Assembly (NCBI GenBank): GCA_020634415.1 | Contig: JACKBT010000002.1 | Coordinates: 186,001 to 250,000, forward strand | Direction of reading: 5' to 3' | Source of the DNA: Ardenticatenaceae bacterium | GTDB lineage: Bacteria; Chloroflexota; Anaerolineae; Promineifilales; Promineifilaceae | Length of the DNA stretch: 64,000 bases | Shown: piece by piece, positions 16,027 to 25,188 of the stretch | Position numbering within the stretch: position 1 is the first letter of the stretch | Layout: each line of letters starts with the position of its first letter | Made by a program: the position numbers and the translations under genes | Notes under the pieces: generated by a model | Databases searched by the model: none | Seen by the model: the letters and a program-made list of their open reading frames with translations, nothing else | Told to the model about the DNA's origin: nothing

Positions 16027-18043
16027 ACCAACGGCCGTTTACTTGGCCCCAGCACAAACCTTTGATTACAACGAACTGGATGCAGAAACCCGCATCAGCC
16101 TCAAGGCCCGCGCCGAGCGGGTGGGCGAACGCACCCGCCGCATGGCCTCGGACATTTGGGAAAACGGCCGTGAGTTTCATGAGGCCCAACAGGAATTGGC
16201 TAACCACAAGAATGGCGTATTCCTGGCCTGGGTAGAATCCACAGGGTACAGCAAAAGCACTGCCTATCGCATGATGGAAGTATACCGCCAGTTCAAATCT
16301 TCCCAATTTGGGAAAATAAATATAGCTACTTCGGCCTTGTATATGCTGGCATCACCTTCTACTCCCGATGAAGCGCGACAGGAAATAATAGAGGCGGCAG
16401 AAGAAGGCGAAACCGTTACCTACACCAAAGCCAAAGAGGTTATCGAGGGCCATATTCAAAAACGCCAGGTGGCGCAATACGAATTCACAACGGCCGTCCG
16501 CGGCTGGATCGAACGCTACGGCGGCAATCGGGAGAATTGGCTCACCGTTGCCAGAAACATGTGGAAGAATCAACACGATGCCTATTTGGCCGAAATTAAA
16601 AAAAATCATTTGAGCCAATACGACTACACTCCAGACATGCTCAAAACGGCACTCTCTACGATTATCGCGGATGAGGAATTATTCCAGAAGCGTACACTGG
16701 ATCAGCAAGTTTATGCCTGGCTCTCGGCCTACAATGACCGCGACGGCCGTACCTGGCGCGACCTCTCCGACAACCAAATCCATCACGCCAACTCGCCCTG
16801 TTACGCGGCGTTCGTGAAAGAGTTCCCTGGCCTGACCGACCCCAAGTTCTACCTGAAAAAGGCCATGTACCGGCTGCGGCGCGAGAATCCACCGAAGCAA
16901 GTAGGCAATCTCATGGCCGACCGTATCAAGTCCGAACCCGTCATCAACCAGGTAATGGGTGACGTGAAAGCGTATGAGGAGGAGGAAACGGCCGTTGCCT
17001 CCTGGCAAGAAATCAGATCGCCAGGCTACTGGTGGAAGTGTGGCCGATGCTTCACCGACATGCCGCCCAATGCAGGCTGGACAGCCTGGCGCAATGGCAG
17101 CAGTCCCGGCGATGAGCATATCTGTGAGAAATGCCATAAGAAAGGCCACGCAGCACCGAAACCAAAGCTCGATGGCTACTCCTACACCGCCGAACTTGAA
17201 CAGTACATCCAGGCGGCGGAAACGGCCGTTGAGCGAGAAAACCGACTCGACCGAGAGATGCACCGACGATGGCAAGCCACTGAGGATGTTATTAAATCTC
17301 AAGAAACGGCCGTTGCCACATCGCCCACCAAACTTCTCAATCCTGCCGACCTTGAACAAATCATCATGCGCTGGGGCATCGGCCAACGCATCAACGACAT
17401 TCCCGGCCAGTTGGAACTCATGCAAGCCATCCAACAGCAAAAGGTAAATCACCCATTGTGGCCGGAGATGGTGGCCAGCATCAAAGGCCCATATCGTGCT
17501 GAGGACTTGGCGACGGCCGTCGCCAACTGGCTGCAATACCTACAGGAGCGCGTCCGCGAACTTGAGACCGCCGAACCGACCAACTACTTGAGCATCAACA
17601 CACTGGAGTCACTGACACATGCTTGGCTGCTCCGTTTCTTTGGCGAAGATGTGCAGAATCGCCTCAAAGCCGCGCATATGATGAAGTCAGACGGAAAGTG
17701 CGCTTTCTGGCAAATTATGGAAACGCACGAACTAAAACCAACCAGGCAACCATACCGCACCAATCACCTACGCCAGGCCATCAACAATGTAACCGAGCAA
17801 CTACGTCAACTGTTGCACGAGAAGAATCAGAGTGCGGCTGCACTGTTCCTTACCGAAGAGTCTGCCATCTGGCAGCTGCGCCACCTTCTCGATGACTTTG
17901 ATACCAGACTGGTTCGCTTCAAAATGCTTTATTCAGATGTGGAAGAAATTACCCTGTGTGTGGACGCTCTCCGTTCCGCCATCAACCTGGTCAGCCGCGA
18001 GGCCAAGCGGACGCTGCGTTCGTCTGATGAGGAGGAAGAATGA
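16019..18043 (+). CDS. DUF3102-like phage protein with zinc motif (674 aa)
   Basis: The N-terminal ~90 residues match the DUF3102 layout (NGREFHEAQQEL, then GVFLAWVESTGYSKSTAYRMMEVY), a helical domain found in many phage and plasmid proteins. The centre (~335-370) has WKCGRCF and HICEKCHKKG, a likely four-Cys zinc site. The rest is helical and charged. Family members are presumed DNA-interacting but not characterised. It is the largest early gene and overlaps the ATPase gene by 4 bp, so the two may act together. Confidence 0.55.
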   Translation: MSEPTAVYLAPAQTFDYNELDAETRISLKARAERVGERTRRMASDIWENGREFHEAQQELANHKNGVFLAWVESTGYSKSTAYRMMEVYRQFKSSQFGKINIATSALYMLASPSTPDEARQEIIEAAEEGETVTYTKAKEVIEGHIQKRQVAQYEFTTAVRGWIERYGGNRENWLTVARNMWKNQHDAYLAEIKKNHLSQYDYTPDMLKTALSTIIADEELFQKRTLDQQVYAWLSAYNDRDGRTWRDLSDNQIHHANSPCYAAFVKEFPGLTDPKFYLKKAMYRLRRENPPKQVGNLMADRIKSEPVINQVMGDVKAYEEEETAVASWQEIRSPGYWWKCGRCFTDMPPNAGWTAWRNGSSPGDEHICEKCHKKGHAAPKPKLDGYSYTAELEQYIQAAETAVERENRLDREMHRRWQATEDVIKSQETAVATSPTKLLNPADLEQIIMRWGIGQRINDIPGQLELMQAIQQQKVNHPLWPEMVASIKGPYRAEDLATAVANWLQYLQERVRELETAEPTNYLSINTLESLTHAWLLRFFGEDVQNRLKAAHMMKSDGKCAFWQIMETHELKPTRQPYRTNHLRQAINNVTEQLRQLLHEKNQSAAALFLTEESAIWQLRHLLDDFDTRLVRFKMLYSDVEEITLCVDALRSAINLVSREAKRTLRSSDEEEE

Positions 18044-18864
18044 TCATAGACATCTACGGCATCCTGCCCCTCACGGCCCCAAGCTGCATCGGCCGTTTCA
18101 TGGCAATATTGGGCATCCCTGGCAGCGGCAAAACCAACACCGCCGCTGTCATCATGGAGGGGCTGCTCGATGCCGGCATCCCCATTCTAGTGATTGACAT
18201 TGATGGCGAATATTTCACCATGAAGGAGAAATTCCCCAATGTGACCGTCATCGGCCGTTCCCTCAACACCGAGACCGATGTCAATGTCACCATGAGCAAC
18301 ATCAACCTTGTGGCCGAGAAATCCTACCTTGCTGGCGCACCCGTCGTCTTTGATATGAGCCATATAGAAGACAGTGCCCGTGAGGAGATGCTCTCCATCT
18401 ATCTCAATACCATTTGGCGATTATCGGCCGTTCACCGCATCCCCTTGGTAATATTCTTGGAGGAAGCTCACGAGTGGGTTCCCCAGGTGGGCAAAACCAC
18501 CATCTCACCACTTCTAATCAGAATCGCCAAGCGCGGCCGCAAACGCGGCCTGGGCATGGTCATGATCAGCCAACGCAGTGCCGATGTTCATAAAAGCACA
18601 TTGTGCATGGCCGATTCCGCCTTCCTACATCAAGTGACTCACCCGGTAGACATGAAAGTTTACGAGGGGCTAATCCCCTGGCAGCCGAGCCGGGTTAAGA
18701 AGACCGTCCAAGACCTCAAAGAAGGGGAGGCACTGGTGCTTCTCGACCGCAAAGTCACTCGTCATCAAATCCGCCGCCGCAGCACCCGACACGTGGGCTT
18801 TACCCCCGGTCTGGAGAACATCCCCCCACGCAGCTATCCCTGCTGGACTTACTCAAATGAATAA
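18040..18864 (+). CDS. HerA/DUF87-like P-loop ATPase
   Basis: 274 residues. Walker A is GIPGSGKTNT (~28), a downstream strand reads ILVIDIDGEYF, Walker B is VIFLEEAHEW (~143) and an arginine-rich segment RIAKRGRKRGLGMVMISQR follows, the hallmark of the HerA/FtsK clade of hexameric DNA pumps. Cellular HerA works with NurA in DNA end processing. Here no NurA is adjacent, so a phage DNA translocation or replication role is inferred. Coupled to the DUF3102-like gene. Confidence 0.8.
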   Translation: MIIDIYGILPLTAPSCIGRFMAILGIPGSGKTNTAAVIMEGLLDAGIPILVIDIDGEYFTMKEKFPNVTVIGRSLNTETDVNVTMSNINLVAEKSYLAGAPVVFDMSHIEDSAREEMLSIYLNTIWRLSAVHRIPLVIFLEEAHEWVPQVGKTTISPLLIRIAKRGRKRGLGMVMISQRSADVHKSTLCMADSAFLHQVTHPVDMKVYEGLIPWQPSRVKKTVQDLKEGEALVLLDRKVTRHQIRRRSTRHVGFTPGLENIPPRSYPCWTYSNE

Positions 18865-19201
18865 GCTCGTCCCCATTCTCAAAAACCTCAAGCCGGAAGG
18901 CAAACGGCTCAACGGCGGTCTGGCACTCCGGATCACGCGGGGTAATGGCATGACCGTCCTGGGGTGCAGCCGCGTGGAGCAGGCGCCGTCTGAGATAGAG
19001 ATGAAAACGGTGATGGAGGCTGTCATATTTCTATGGCAGCCTTCACACATCTGGCGTGGCCACATCAGTGTCAGCCGCTCAGGCGGAGAGGAACACCACA
19101 TCTGGCGGCTGTATTGGCCGATTGAAAAATTAGAAGAGGTTTATGCCGAGCCGGTGCAGGAGGAACTGCCACTGCCCCAAGAACGGCCGTTTCCTTTCTA
19201 A
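18857..19201 (+). CDS. Last gene of the early operon, hypothetical (114 aa)
   Basis: Overlaps the ATPase gene by 8 bp. A mixed alpha/beta soluble protein with several Trp (FLWQPSHIWRGHI) and a Pro/Glu C-terminus. Its stop codon overlaps the stop of the converging late gene by 2 bases, leaving no room for a terminator. No domain recognised. Confidence 0.6.
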   Translation: MNKLVPILKNLKPEGKRLNGGLALRITRGNGMTVLGCSRVEQAPSEIEMKTVMEAVIFLWQPSHIWRGHISVSRSGGEEHHIWRLYWPIEKLEEVYAEPVQEELPLPQERPFPF

Positions 19202-19524
19202 ATCACCTCTTCCACTTCCCAGTCAGCCACAAAAGACAACCAGGGCTTCCCAGCCCGCACTGCCTTCAGCTGCACCTCGTATTGACCAGCGACCACATCA
19301 TCTACATGAAACGTCCACTGCGCCTCGCCCTCGGCCGCGTTAGCGGTGGGCACAATAGACCCAGCCACATCGCGGCTTGCCTTCGCCTGTTTGTTTTTGA
19401 TGCGGCCGGTAATCGTTGCCCCGGTCAGGTCTTCGGGATTACCAGCCTCATCCGTCCAGGTGAGCAGCAGCCCTTTATAAGTTGACCCTTCTGTCCAGGT
19501 CGGGAGTTGAACGCGCTCAGCCAT
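19198..19524 (-). CDS. Tail-tip/fibre accessory protein (108 aa), last late gene
   Basis: Beta-rich sequence with the pattern of N-terminal domains of baseplate upper proteins (GLLLTWTDEAGNPEDLTGATI, QYEVQLKAVRAGKPWLSF). Its place at the distal end of the late operon after the fibre genes supports a tail-tip role. It starts 1 nt after the upstream gene ends. Confidence 0.5.
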   Translation of the reverse strand: MAERVQLPTWTEGSTYKGLLLTWTDEAGNPEDLTGATITGRIKNKQAKASRDVAGSIVPTANAAEGEAQWTFHVDDVVAGQYEVQLKAVRAGKPWLSFVADWEVEEVI

Positions 19525-20114
19525 TAGGACAAGGAAAGGGTAACGGTGAATGTCCAGGTGGAGCCGCTGGCTTTTGTGCCATTACCTTCCACCTTGCGGT
19601 TGAGCATTCGGCCGCCACTGCTGCCATTGAACACGCCCCACTCCTCCCAGGCCCAGTTCGCCTCAGATGAACCAAACACCGAGCGGAAGGTGATGGCAGC
19701 CGCGCCAGAAGTCACGCCGTCTGTGTGCTGCGGATAAGTGGCCTCCATCGCCTTACGCAGCTTGTTGGTGCTGGCCTGCAAGTCGGTCTGGGTGGCGGCC
19801 GCGGCCGTGTTGCTGTCCCCCACGCCGATGTGGGCATTACCATTGTTGAAGAAGGTGAGCGTCTGCGCCGCCGTACCCGTGCCGTTGCCAATGAGACACT
19901 GCCACAGGCAGGATGCTCCCCCATACATCAGCAGATTGCCCTCGCGCTCGATGACCTCATACGGTTGCCCCGCCAGGCCAGCCGCTATTTGCTCTCCATT
20001 CCAATCGCCGTCAAATTTCTCGATGCGCCATTTGGCGTGCCAGCGCACGGCATCATGACCTGGCGTGGCTGTGGCAATAACTGAACGTTCCTGTAACTGT
20101 GCTAAATCCTTCAT
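19524..20114 (-). CDS. Probable tail-fibre protein (196 aa)
   Basis: Beta-rich, Gly/Asn/Thr-rich and Trp-containing (GASCLWQCLIGNGTGTAA, AWEEWGVFNGSSGGR). Such compact domains at the end of a tail operon are usually receptor-binding or tip proteins. The host ligand is unknown. Confidence 0.5.
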   Translation of the reverse strand: MKDLAQLQERSVIATATPGHDAVRWHAKWRIEKFDGDWNGEQIAAGLAGQPYEVIEREGNLLMYGGASCLWQCLIGNGTGTAAQTLTFFNNGNAHIGVGDSNTAAAATQTDLQASTNKLRKAMEATYPQHTDGVTSGAAAITFRSVFGSSEANWAWEEWGVFNGSSGGRMLNRKVEGNGTKASGSTWTFTVTLSLS

Positions 20115-20122
20115 TTTGGCTC

Positions 20123-21865
20123 CTATATGGTTATGGTCGTTTTGGGGCCAATAACCCTACCCCCCGTTGTGGGGGAAATGACCACTCCGACCGACGACGG
20201 CCCGATGATGGTCGCATTCACATAAACAGCATCTCCAGCAACCTCGCCATTGTCGGCCAGGCTGCCATTATCACTGGTGGTCACATCAGCCGATATGACT
20301 ACCATTTCCATAAAATTAGCCAGGTCTACAGATACCAAATCTGCTTGGCTGCTGGTTGTTGCCTCCGCGAAGCTGGCTGTATCTGATACAGCAAGAACGG
20401 CCGTTACCATTCTTGCTTCAATGAACACCGCCTCATCTGCACCGGCGAGGCTGGCAGCGACGACCGCGCCTTCGGCCAACAGAGCCGTGTCAGTCGCCGA
20501 CAGCACAACTTCAATGGTGGATGTCTCGTTGAGCGTGGCCGAATCAGTGCCAACTTTGTCGTCACCGCTTTGGGTCACTGAACTGGACTCGGCTAAATTG
20601 GCCGTATCTGTGCCAACTAGGTCAACGGCGAGAACGGCCGTTTCCGCCAAGTTGCCTTCATCACTGCTGCTGCTCTCGGCCGTGAGATTAGCAGTATCGG
20701 TCAGGCTGGCACTTTCCGTGCCTACAACATCGGCTTGCCTGGCCACGCTTTCTGTGGCCACGCCAACATCCGAACCAACCAGCACAGCGGCAATGGACGC
20801 GCCCTCAGCCAGCAGAGCCGTATCAGTCGCCGACAGCGTGACCTCGATGGTGGAGGTCTCGGTTAGCGTGGCCGAATCGCTGCCGGCTATGGCCTGGCTC
20901 TCGTCAAGATTGCTGCTGTCAGTCAAGCTGGCTGCATCGCTGCCAACTATGTCGGCGGCGGGTGCGCCCGCCTCATCCAAGACGGCCGTTTCGCTGCTGC
21001 TAACTTCGACGGCCAGGCTGCTGCTTTCGCTGAGAACGGCCGAATCTGTGCCAGGAATATCACCGGTGAGAACGGCCGTTTCCGCCAAACTGGCTACATC
21101 GCTGCCGGGCAAGTCCGCGGAGAGAACGCCTGTTTCAGTGAGAACGGCCGTTTCCGAGGCTGCTCCAGAAACGGTCAGGCTGCCAGAATCTGCAACACTG
21201 CCGGAGTCGCTGCCCGTTTTGCTGGCACTGCCCGACGACCCCTTGACACTAAATCCAATGACACCAGGGTATCGCCCGCTGGCTTGCATGGTGGTGCTGC
21301 TGCCAGAGCCAGCCTTGTAGCCGATAGCATCGGTGCAATTGTTGTAGGATGTTTCCCCCAGGCTGGTTTGGCCTGCGCCGGTGGGAGCCGGATTTGCGGT
21401 AACGCCAAACTCCAGATAAGCAGCCACCGTCACGATACATAGATCGTTGGCATCAGTGGCGAAGGAACTGGTAGTGACTGTGACCGTCGAGCCGCTGCTG
21501 TTGCCCCCTGTGCCATAGCCGCGGACGGGATCGCCACTGGTGTCGGTGTCTTGCAGGAACAGAACCTTAATAACCGCGCCCTCGGACGTGCTGCTGCTCT
21601 TTGACCAGGCAAATGTCTGGCTGCCTGAAGTCGGGTTATTTAGATACCAAACGGCCGTGTGGTCGTAGCTGGCATTTAATAATGTTGCCTTTTTGGTGAA
21701 GCCATTTCCGGCCAGAGTGAAGCTGGTGAAATCTTCCCCATTATCCCAATAGCCCGGCATGACCAAAGCCACCGTCGCCCCAGCTGGCACGGTGATAGAT
21801 TGGCTGCCAGAGGCCGCCGATGTGCTAATGGTTACAACACTGCCTATTGGGCTAGGTGCAGGCAT
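20123..21865 (-). CDS. Repeat-rich tail fibre/adhesin (580 aa)
   Basis: Residues ~1-215 form a Ser/Thr/Gly-rich beta domain. From ~215 to ~540 the sequence consists of degenerate units of ~15 residues pairing a SDxAxLxE segment with a hydrophobic strand (for example SDSATLTETSTIEV and TDTALLAEGASI). The C-terminal ~40 residues (VYVNATIIGPSSVGVVIS) are distinct. Regular short repeats suggest a beta-solenoid or triple-stranded shaft carrying the receptor-binding end. Some units differ little at the DNA level, so copy number may vary by recombination. Confidence 0.65.
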   Translation of the reverse strand: MPAPSPIGSVVTISTSAASGSQSITVPAGATVALVMPGYWDNGEDFTSFTLAGNGFTKKATLLNASYDHTAVWYLNNPTSGSQTFAWSKSSSTSEGAVIKVLFLQDTDTSGDPVRGYGTGGNSSGSTVTVTTSSFATDANDLCIVTVAAYLEFGVTANPAPTGAGQTSLGETSYNNCTDAIGYKAGSGSSTTMQASGRYPGVIGFSVKGSSGSASKTGSDSGSVADSGSLTVSGAASETAVLTETGVLSADLPGSDVASLAETAVLTGDIPGTDSAVLSESSSLAVEVSSSETAVLDEAGAPAADIVGSDAASLTDSSNLDESQAIAGSDSATLTETSTIEVTLSATDTALLAEGASIAAVLVGSDVGVATESVARQADVVGTESASLTDTANLTAESSSSDEGNLAETAVLAVDLVGTDTANLAESSSVTQSGDDKVGTDSATLNETSTIEVVLSATDTALLAEGAVVAASLAGADEAVFIEARMVTAVLAVSDTASFAEATTSSQADLVSVDLANFMEMVVISADVTTSDNGSLADNGEVAGDAVYVNATIIGPSSVGVVISPTTGGRVIGPKTTITI

Positions 21866-21868
21866 GGC

Positions 21869-21991
21869 TTACCGCTCTTTCCCTGTGCGCGGGTCAATGT
21901 CATCCTCGTCATCAAAAGAAAGCCCGATTAGGATCGGCACGAAGATGATCAGCACCAGTAAAATGAAGATAATAATCCAAATCAAAAACAT
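21869..21991 (-). CDS. 40-residue membrane peptide in the tail-fibre region
   Basis: The ATG at 21991 has GAGGAG about 10 bp upstream. The product is one long hydrophobic helix (MFLIWIIIFILLVLIIFVPI) followed by an acidic/basic tail. Located between the fibre gene and the death-like-domain gene, it is a candidate holin or anchor. Missed by length cut-offs. Confidence 0.55.
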   Translation of the reverse strand: MFLIWIIIFILLVLIIFVPILIGLSFDDEDDIDPRTGKER

Positions 21992-22007
21992 GATGACGAC
22001 TCCTCGT

Positions 22008-22570
22008 TTATTCTCCTCGTTTATTTTCCAGATTCGGCCATTGCACCAACGGCCGTTCCACTTGTAATGTCTCCACCAACTCCCCCACCCGCTTCCGTCG
22101 TAGAAAATAATCCACCAACAGCCGGGCCTGCTCAGTAACGGCCGCGTTCTGGTTAATCTCGGCCGCTACGCCCAGGTCGCTCAGCAGCCCAGCCATCTCC
22201 TCATCGCTAAATGATTTCGCAATCGTGGCGATTAAAGCCTGGCGGGTTGCGTCGGCTGCCACCGTTGTGGCCGCTGCCCGCGCTTGCTCTTCGGCCAACT
22301 TGGCCGCTTCCACCTCGATGCGGCGCAGCTTCTCAATAGCCTCATCAGCTACGGCCCCCGGCGCGATCTGTAAGTCGAGCCTGTATTGGACTTCGGCATT
22401 GGCTTCCCAAAGTGCCGCGATCTCCCGTTGAATTTCGTCAATTTTTTTTTGATCTCCAACAGGTGACGATTGGCCTGTGCCAGCCGCCTATCCGTCCGCT
22501 TGGTGGCTGCCTCGTTGCGGGCAATGACATCAATCAACTCCCGCATCAAGGCTAGATTATCGTCTTTCAC
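22008..22570 (-). CDS. Coiled-coil protein with C-terminal death-like/effector-associated domain, split by a -1 frameshift
   Basis: The upstream frame (from 22570) encodes a coiled coil up to HLLEIKKK. The downstream frame continues coherently (IDEIQREIAALWEANAEV) into a helical linker and a C-terminal domain with FSDEEMAGLLSDLGV, ARLLVDYFLRRKRVGELV and RPLVQW. That pattern is typical of the small helical effector-associated (death-like) domains of bacterial conflict and immunity systems, many from Chloroflexota and cyanobacteria. The frames join only by a -1 shift at nine consecutive A (minus strand of 22442-22450). This may be programmed slippage or a mutation. Total length would be ~187 aa. 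Confidence 0.55.
22442..22450 (-). other. A9 slippery run joining two frames
   Basis: Nine A in the coding strand, read AAA AAA AAA TTG in the first frame; slipping back one base gives AAA ATT GAC and opens the second frame. Such runs allow ribosomal -1 shifts or RNA-polymerase slippage, and are also error-prone in sequencing. Confidence 0.55.
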
Positions 22571-22818
22571 CCAATCCCCTCATGCTTCCTGATAATGTCA
22601 ATCATGCCCAGGATGTCCTCTTTAACCTCTGCCAAATGGTGCTGCAACTGTTCACGTGTGCGCTCTACTTCCACCGACTTCCGCAGGGGAAAAGGAATGT
22701 CATTAATCTGCTCCAATTCGCGGCGGATGCTGATGTCGGTATCAATGACGTTGAGCAACCCAACAAGCAGACCATGCTTCTTTAGCAGCCGCTCCAGCTC
22801 AATCTTGTATTTATTCAT
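22567..22818 (-). CDS. Small helical protein upstream of the death-like-domain gene (83 aa)
   Basis: Almost wholly helical and charged (ERLLKKHGLLVGLLNVIDTDISIR, then REQLQHHLAEVKEDILGM, given as two parts). It overlaps the next start by 4 bp, so it is probably made together with the frameshifted protein and may be its partner. No known domain. Confidence 0.6.
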   Translation of the reverse strand: MNKYKIELERLLKKHGLLVGLLNVIDTDISIRRELEQINDIPFPLRKSVEVERTREQLQHHLAEVKEDILGMIDIIRKHEGIG

Positions 22819-22855
22819 CGCCCTCGACCTCCTCCTTCAGGATTGCGCCAACTGC

Positions 22856-23068
22856 TCATTGTGGGCAGGTAATCTCCAACACCCCACCCGCCAACTCTGT
22901 GGGGACGGGGTAATCGGCCGTACCTTCGCAAATCACAATCCCCGTCTGCCCAAAGCGCATAATCATTTGCCAATGCACGTACTTGTCCGCCTTCGCCAAC
23001 ACCGCAGCCGTTGCCATGCCCAACGCCAAAACCACCAACACCAAAACCACCATCAATTTCCTTTTCAT
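22856..23068 (-). CDS. Small exported protein (70 aa)
   Basis: A clear signal peptide (KRK, then LMVVLVLVVLALGMATAAVLA) is followed by ~45 residues with two Cys that could form a disulfide (VICEGTADYPVP, ITCPQ). Located in the tail-tip region; possibly an envelope-acting or lysis-related factor. Confidence 0.6.
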   Translation of the reverse strand: MKRKLMVVLVLVVLALGMATAAVLAKADKYVHWQMIMRFGQTGIVICEGTADYPVPTELAGGVLEITCPQ

Positions 23069-23069
23069 C

Positions 23070-24119
23070 TTATGCCGCCTTTTCTATTGAGATAACCAAG
23101 CCGATACCATTCGCGCTGCCAAACGTCCATGTGCCGCCCGACGTCAGTGCCAAAAATAGATCGTCCGCCGCGCCTTGAACCAACAAATCTAGCTCCTTTG
23201 TCGCATACTTATTATTCCCGGCCGACGGTGCAAAATCCGTCGCCGCAAACTGAACAACGGCGATGACCTTTTCATCATCGGCATCAGCAATATCAATGCC
23301 TTGCGAATCGTTCAGCGTGGAGGTGGAGGGGTTGGAATCGAAGATGATCACATCAATCTCATCCACCGTTGTGCTTTCCAATGCCTGAATGGTAATTTTC
23401 TTAATCCGGCCAAAAAACGTTGTGCTGTCCAATACATCCGACAGCGTAATCAAGCCGCCAAACACATCACCAGAGGTGTAGGTGCTGGCACTCGCCGCAA
23501 TCGTGGCCCCACTTTTCTTCGTCACCGTGATTTTATTGGCCGCAATCGCCACCGGCACTGCCCCCTGGTCACTCGCCAGTGTCACAGGAAACGAATTTGC
23601 CTTCGATTTCTGCCCCAGGCTGGCGGGCATCCGCTCATACGCCCACTTCACCAGGCCGCGCAGCTTGCCGCTCAACGTGCCAGTGGTGTCAGTGGTCACG
23701 GCCGCGTCTGATACCGCTCCGCTCACGGTGGCGATATTCCCTGTGTCGGTGTCAATCGTGCTGAGCGAAGACACCATATTGCCCGTGTCGCCGCCAATGA
23801 TCACCAATGTCTGGAGCGTATTGTCGTCGCTGGCAATGGTGACTGCCAGCGAATTGGCCTTCGTTTTCTGCCCTAAACTGGTGGGCAACAAGGCTATGAG
23901 ACTCGTCAGCCGTTGGGCGATGCGCTGTAGACGGCCGTTCAACCCACTACTGGCCGTATCTGTGCCCGGAGCCGTCTCCGTCACCGCCCCCAGCCGCGCC
24001 AGGCTGTCATCATCCGACGAAATCACCACCGGAAATGAATTGGCTTTTGTCGCCTGCCCCTTGCTGGTAATGCCCACAATAGAGCTAATCTTCTTTACTA
24101 CAGAATCAAACGCACTCAT
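23070..24119 (-). CDS. Tail-associated structural protein with internal repeats (349 aa)
   Basis: The sequence contains three copies of a unit like LGQKTKANSFPVTLASD (near residues 18-35, 80-97 and 165-185), a motif frequent in minor virion proteins, followed by a beta-rich C-terminal domain (from ~220). Probably part of the tail tip or a virion-surface decoration. Exact role unknown. Confidence 0.55.
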   Translation of the reverse strand: MSAFDSVVKKISSIVGITSKGQATKANSFPVVISSDDDSLARLGAVTETAPGTDTASSGLNGRLQRIAQRLTSLIALLPTSLGQKTKANSLAVTIASDDNTLQTLVIIGGDTGNMVSSLSTIDTDTGNIATVSGAVSDAAVTTDTTGTLSGKLRGLVKWAYERMPASLGQKSKANSFPVTLASDQGAVPVAIAANKITVTKKSGATIAASASTYTSGDVFGGLITLSDVLDSTTFFGRIKKITIQALESTTVDEIDVIIFDSNPSTSTLNDSQGIDIADADDEKVIAVVQFAATDFAPSAGNNKYATKELDLLVQGAADDLFLALTSGGTWTFGSANGIGLVISIEKAA

Positions 24120-24132
24120 CTAAATCTCCTTA

Positions 24133-25188
24133 TCAAGCCACCGTCAGGATTGGCTTGGTTGTAATATTGCCATCCGCATTGCGCGTAACGGCCGTCTGTG
24201 TCACCGTTAAGCCGCTGTTGGTGTGGCTAATCGTATAAGCATCAATCGCCTCATAGGTGGCATTGATGCTTATAGCTGTAAATGTGCCTGCGCTGCCATC
24301 CGGCCACTTCACAGTGGCTGACGAGACGACGCTGGTGTACGTGCCGTGATAGGTAATCGCGGTCATCTCATAGTCGCCACCCTCGGCCCATTCGATGAGG
24401 CTTTCACTGTTACCCACGCCACTCCCGGCAGGCACAGACAAAGCAGGCTTGACCGTAATATTGCCATCCGCATTGCGCGTAACGGCCGTCTGCGTCACCG
24501 TCAAGCCGCTGTTGGTGTGACTAATCTTGTAAGCATCAATCGCCTCATAGGTGGCATTGATATTTGTAGCTGTAAATGTGCCTAAGCTGCCATCCGGCCA
24601 CCTCACCGTGGCTGACGAGACGACGTTGGTATACGTGCCGTGATAGGTAATGGCGGTCATCTCATAGTCGCCACCCTCGGCCCATTCGATGAGGCGTTCA
24701 CCACTACCACTACCCATGCCCCAGCCCACCACCTCGATGGAAAATTCCACATAATCGGAGCCTGTTGGTTCGTCAATCGAGACTTGAACAATTCGATTCT
24801 CCGTCAGTGGAAGCGTGATAAAGTCATCCCAATAATGGACGCCGTTGGGGGTTTGAAGGCTCAGGTATTGGCTGGCATTATGGGGCCGAATTTTGTATTC
24901 CAGATGGTCTAATTCATTGCCGTCAAGGATTGTATGGCGAAAAAAACCAACCTTAGCCCCCTCTGGGATGATGGCGGAGAAGTCGAAATCCACATAGCCT
25001 GTGCCTCCTAATGAAATATCATAGGCTTCAGCAAAGCCTTGCTTCCAGGCGTTGTTGGGCGGGTCTTGTGGTATGCCAACTCCGCCACCCGATCCCCCGC
25101 TGCTCCCGCCACTGCCAGGCGCAGCCCGGCGGTTACTGGCATTGAGTACATCCACCAGTTGTTCCAGGCTGTGTGGTAAAGCTGTCAT
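24133..25188 (-). CDS. Tail protein with two tandem ~95-residue repeats (351 aa)
   Basis: The N-terminus is a Ser/Gly-rich spacer and a beta domain. The last ~190 residues are two near-identical modules, each from ESLIEWAEGGDYEMTAI to TAVTRNADGNIT. At the DNA level the copies (24145-24420 and 24430-24710) are almost the same, which marks a recent tandem duplication. Such modules in fibres usually bind surface polymers. Confidence 0.65.
   Translation of the reverse strand: MTALPHSLEQLVDVLNASNRRAAPGSGGSSGGSGGGVGIPQDPPNNAWKQGFAEAYDISLGGTGYVDFDFSAIIPEGAKVGFFRHTILDGNELDHLEYKIRPHNASQYLSLQTPNGVHYWDDFITLPLTENRIVQVSIDEPTGSDYVEFSIEVVGWGMGSGSGERLIEWAEGGDYEMTAITYHGTYTNVVSSATVRWPDGSLGTFTATNINATYEAIDAYKISHTNSGLTVTQTAVTRNADGNITVKPALSVPAGSGVGNSESLIEWAEGGDYEMTAITYHGTYTSVVSSATVKWPDGSAGTFTAISINATYEAIDAYTISHTNSGLTVTQTAVTRNADGNITTKPILTVA

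Noticed and set aside
20250..21320. Long rightward ORF opposite the repeat-rich fibre gene
   Set aside because: Its Ser/Thr/Val repeats are the mirror of the fibre repeats; the fibre strand fits operon order and has coupled starts.
20123..25188. Diversity-generating retroelement acting on the fibres
   Set aside because: No reverse transcriptase gene or template repeat was found; the variation seen is tandem duplication.
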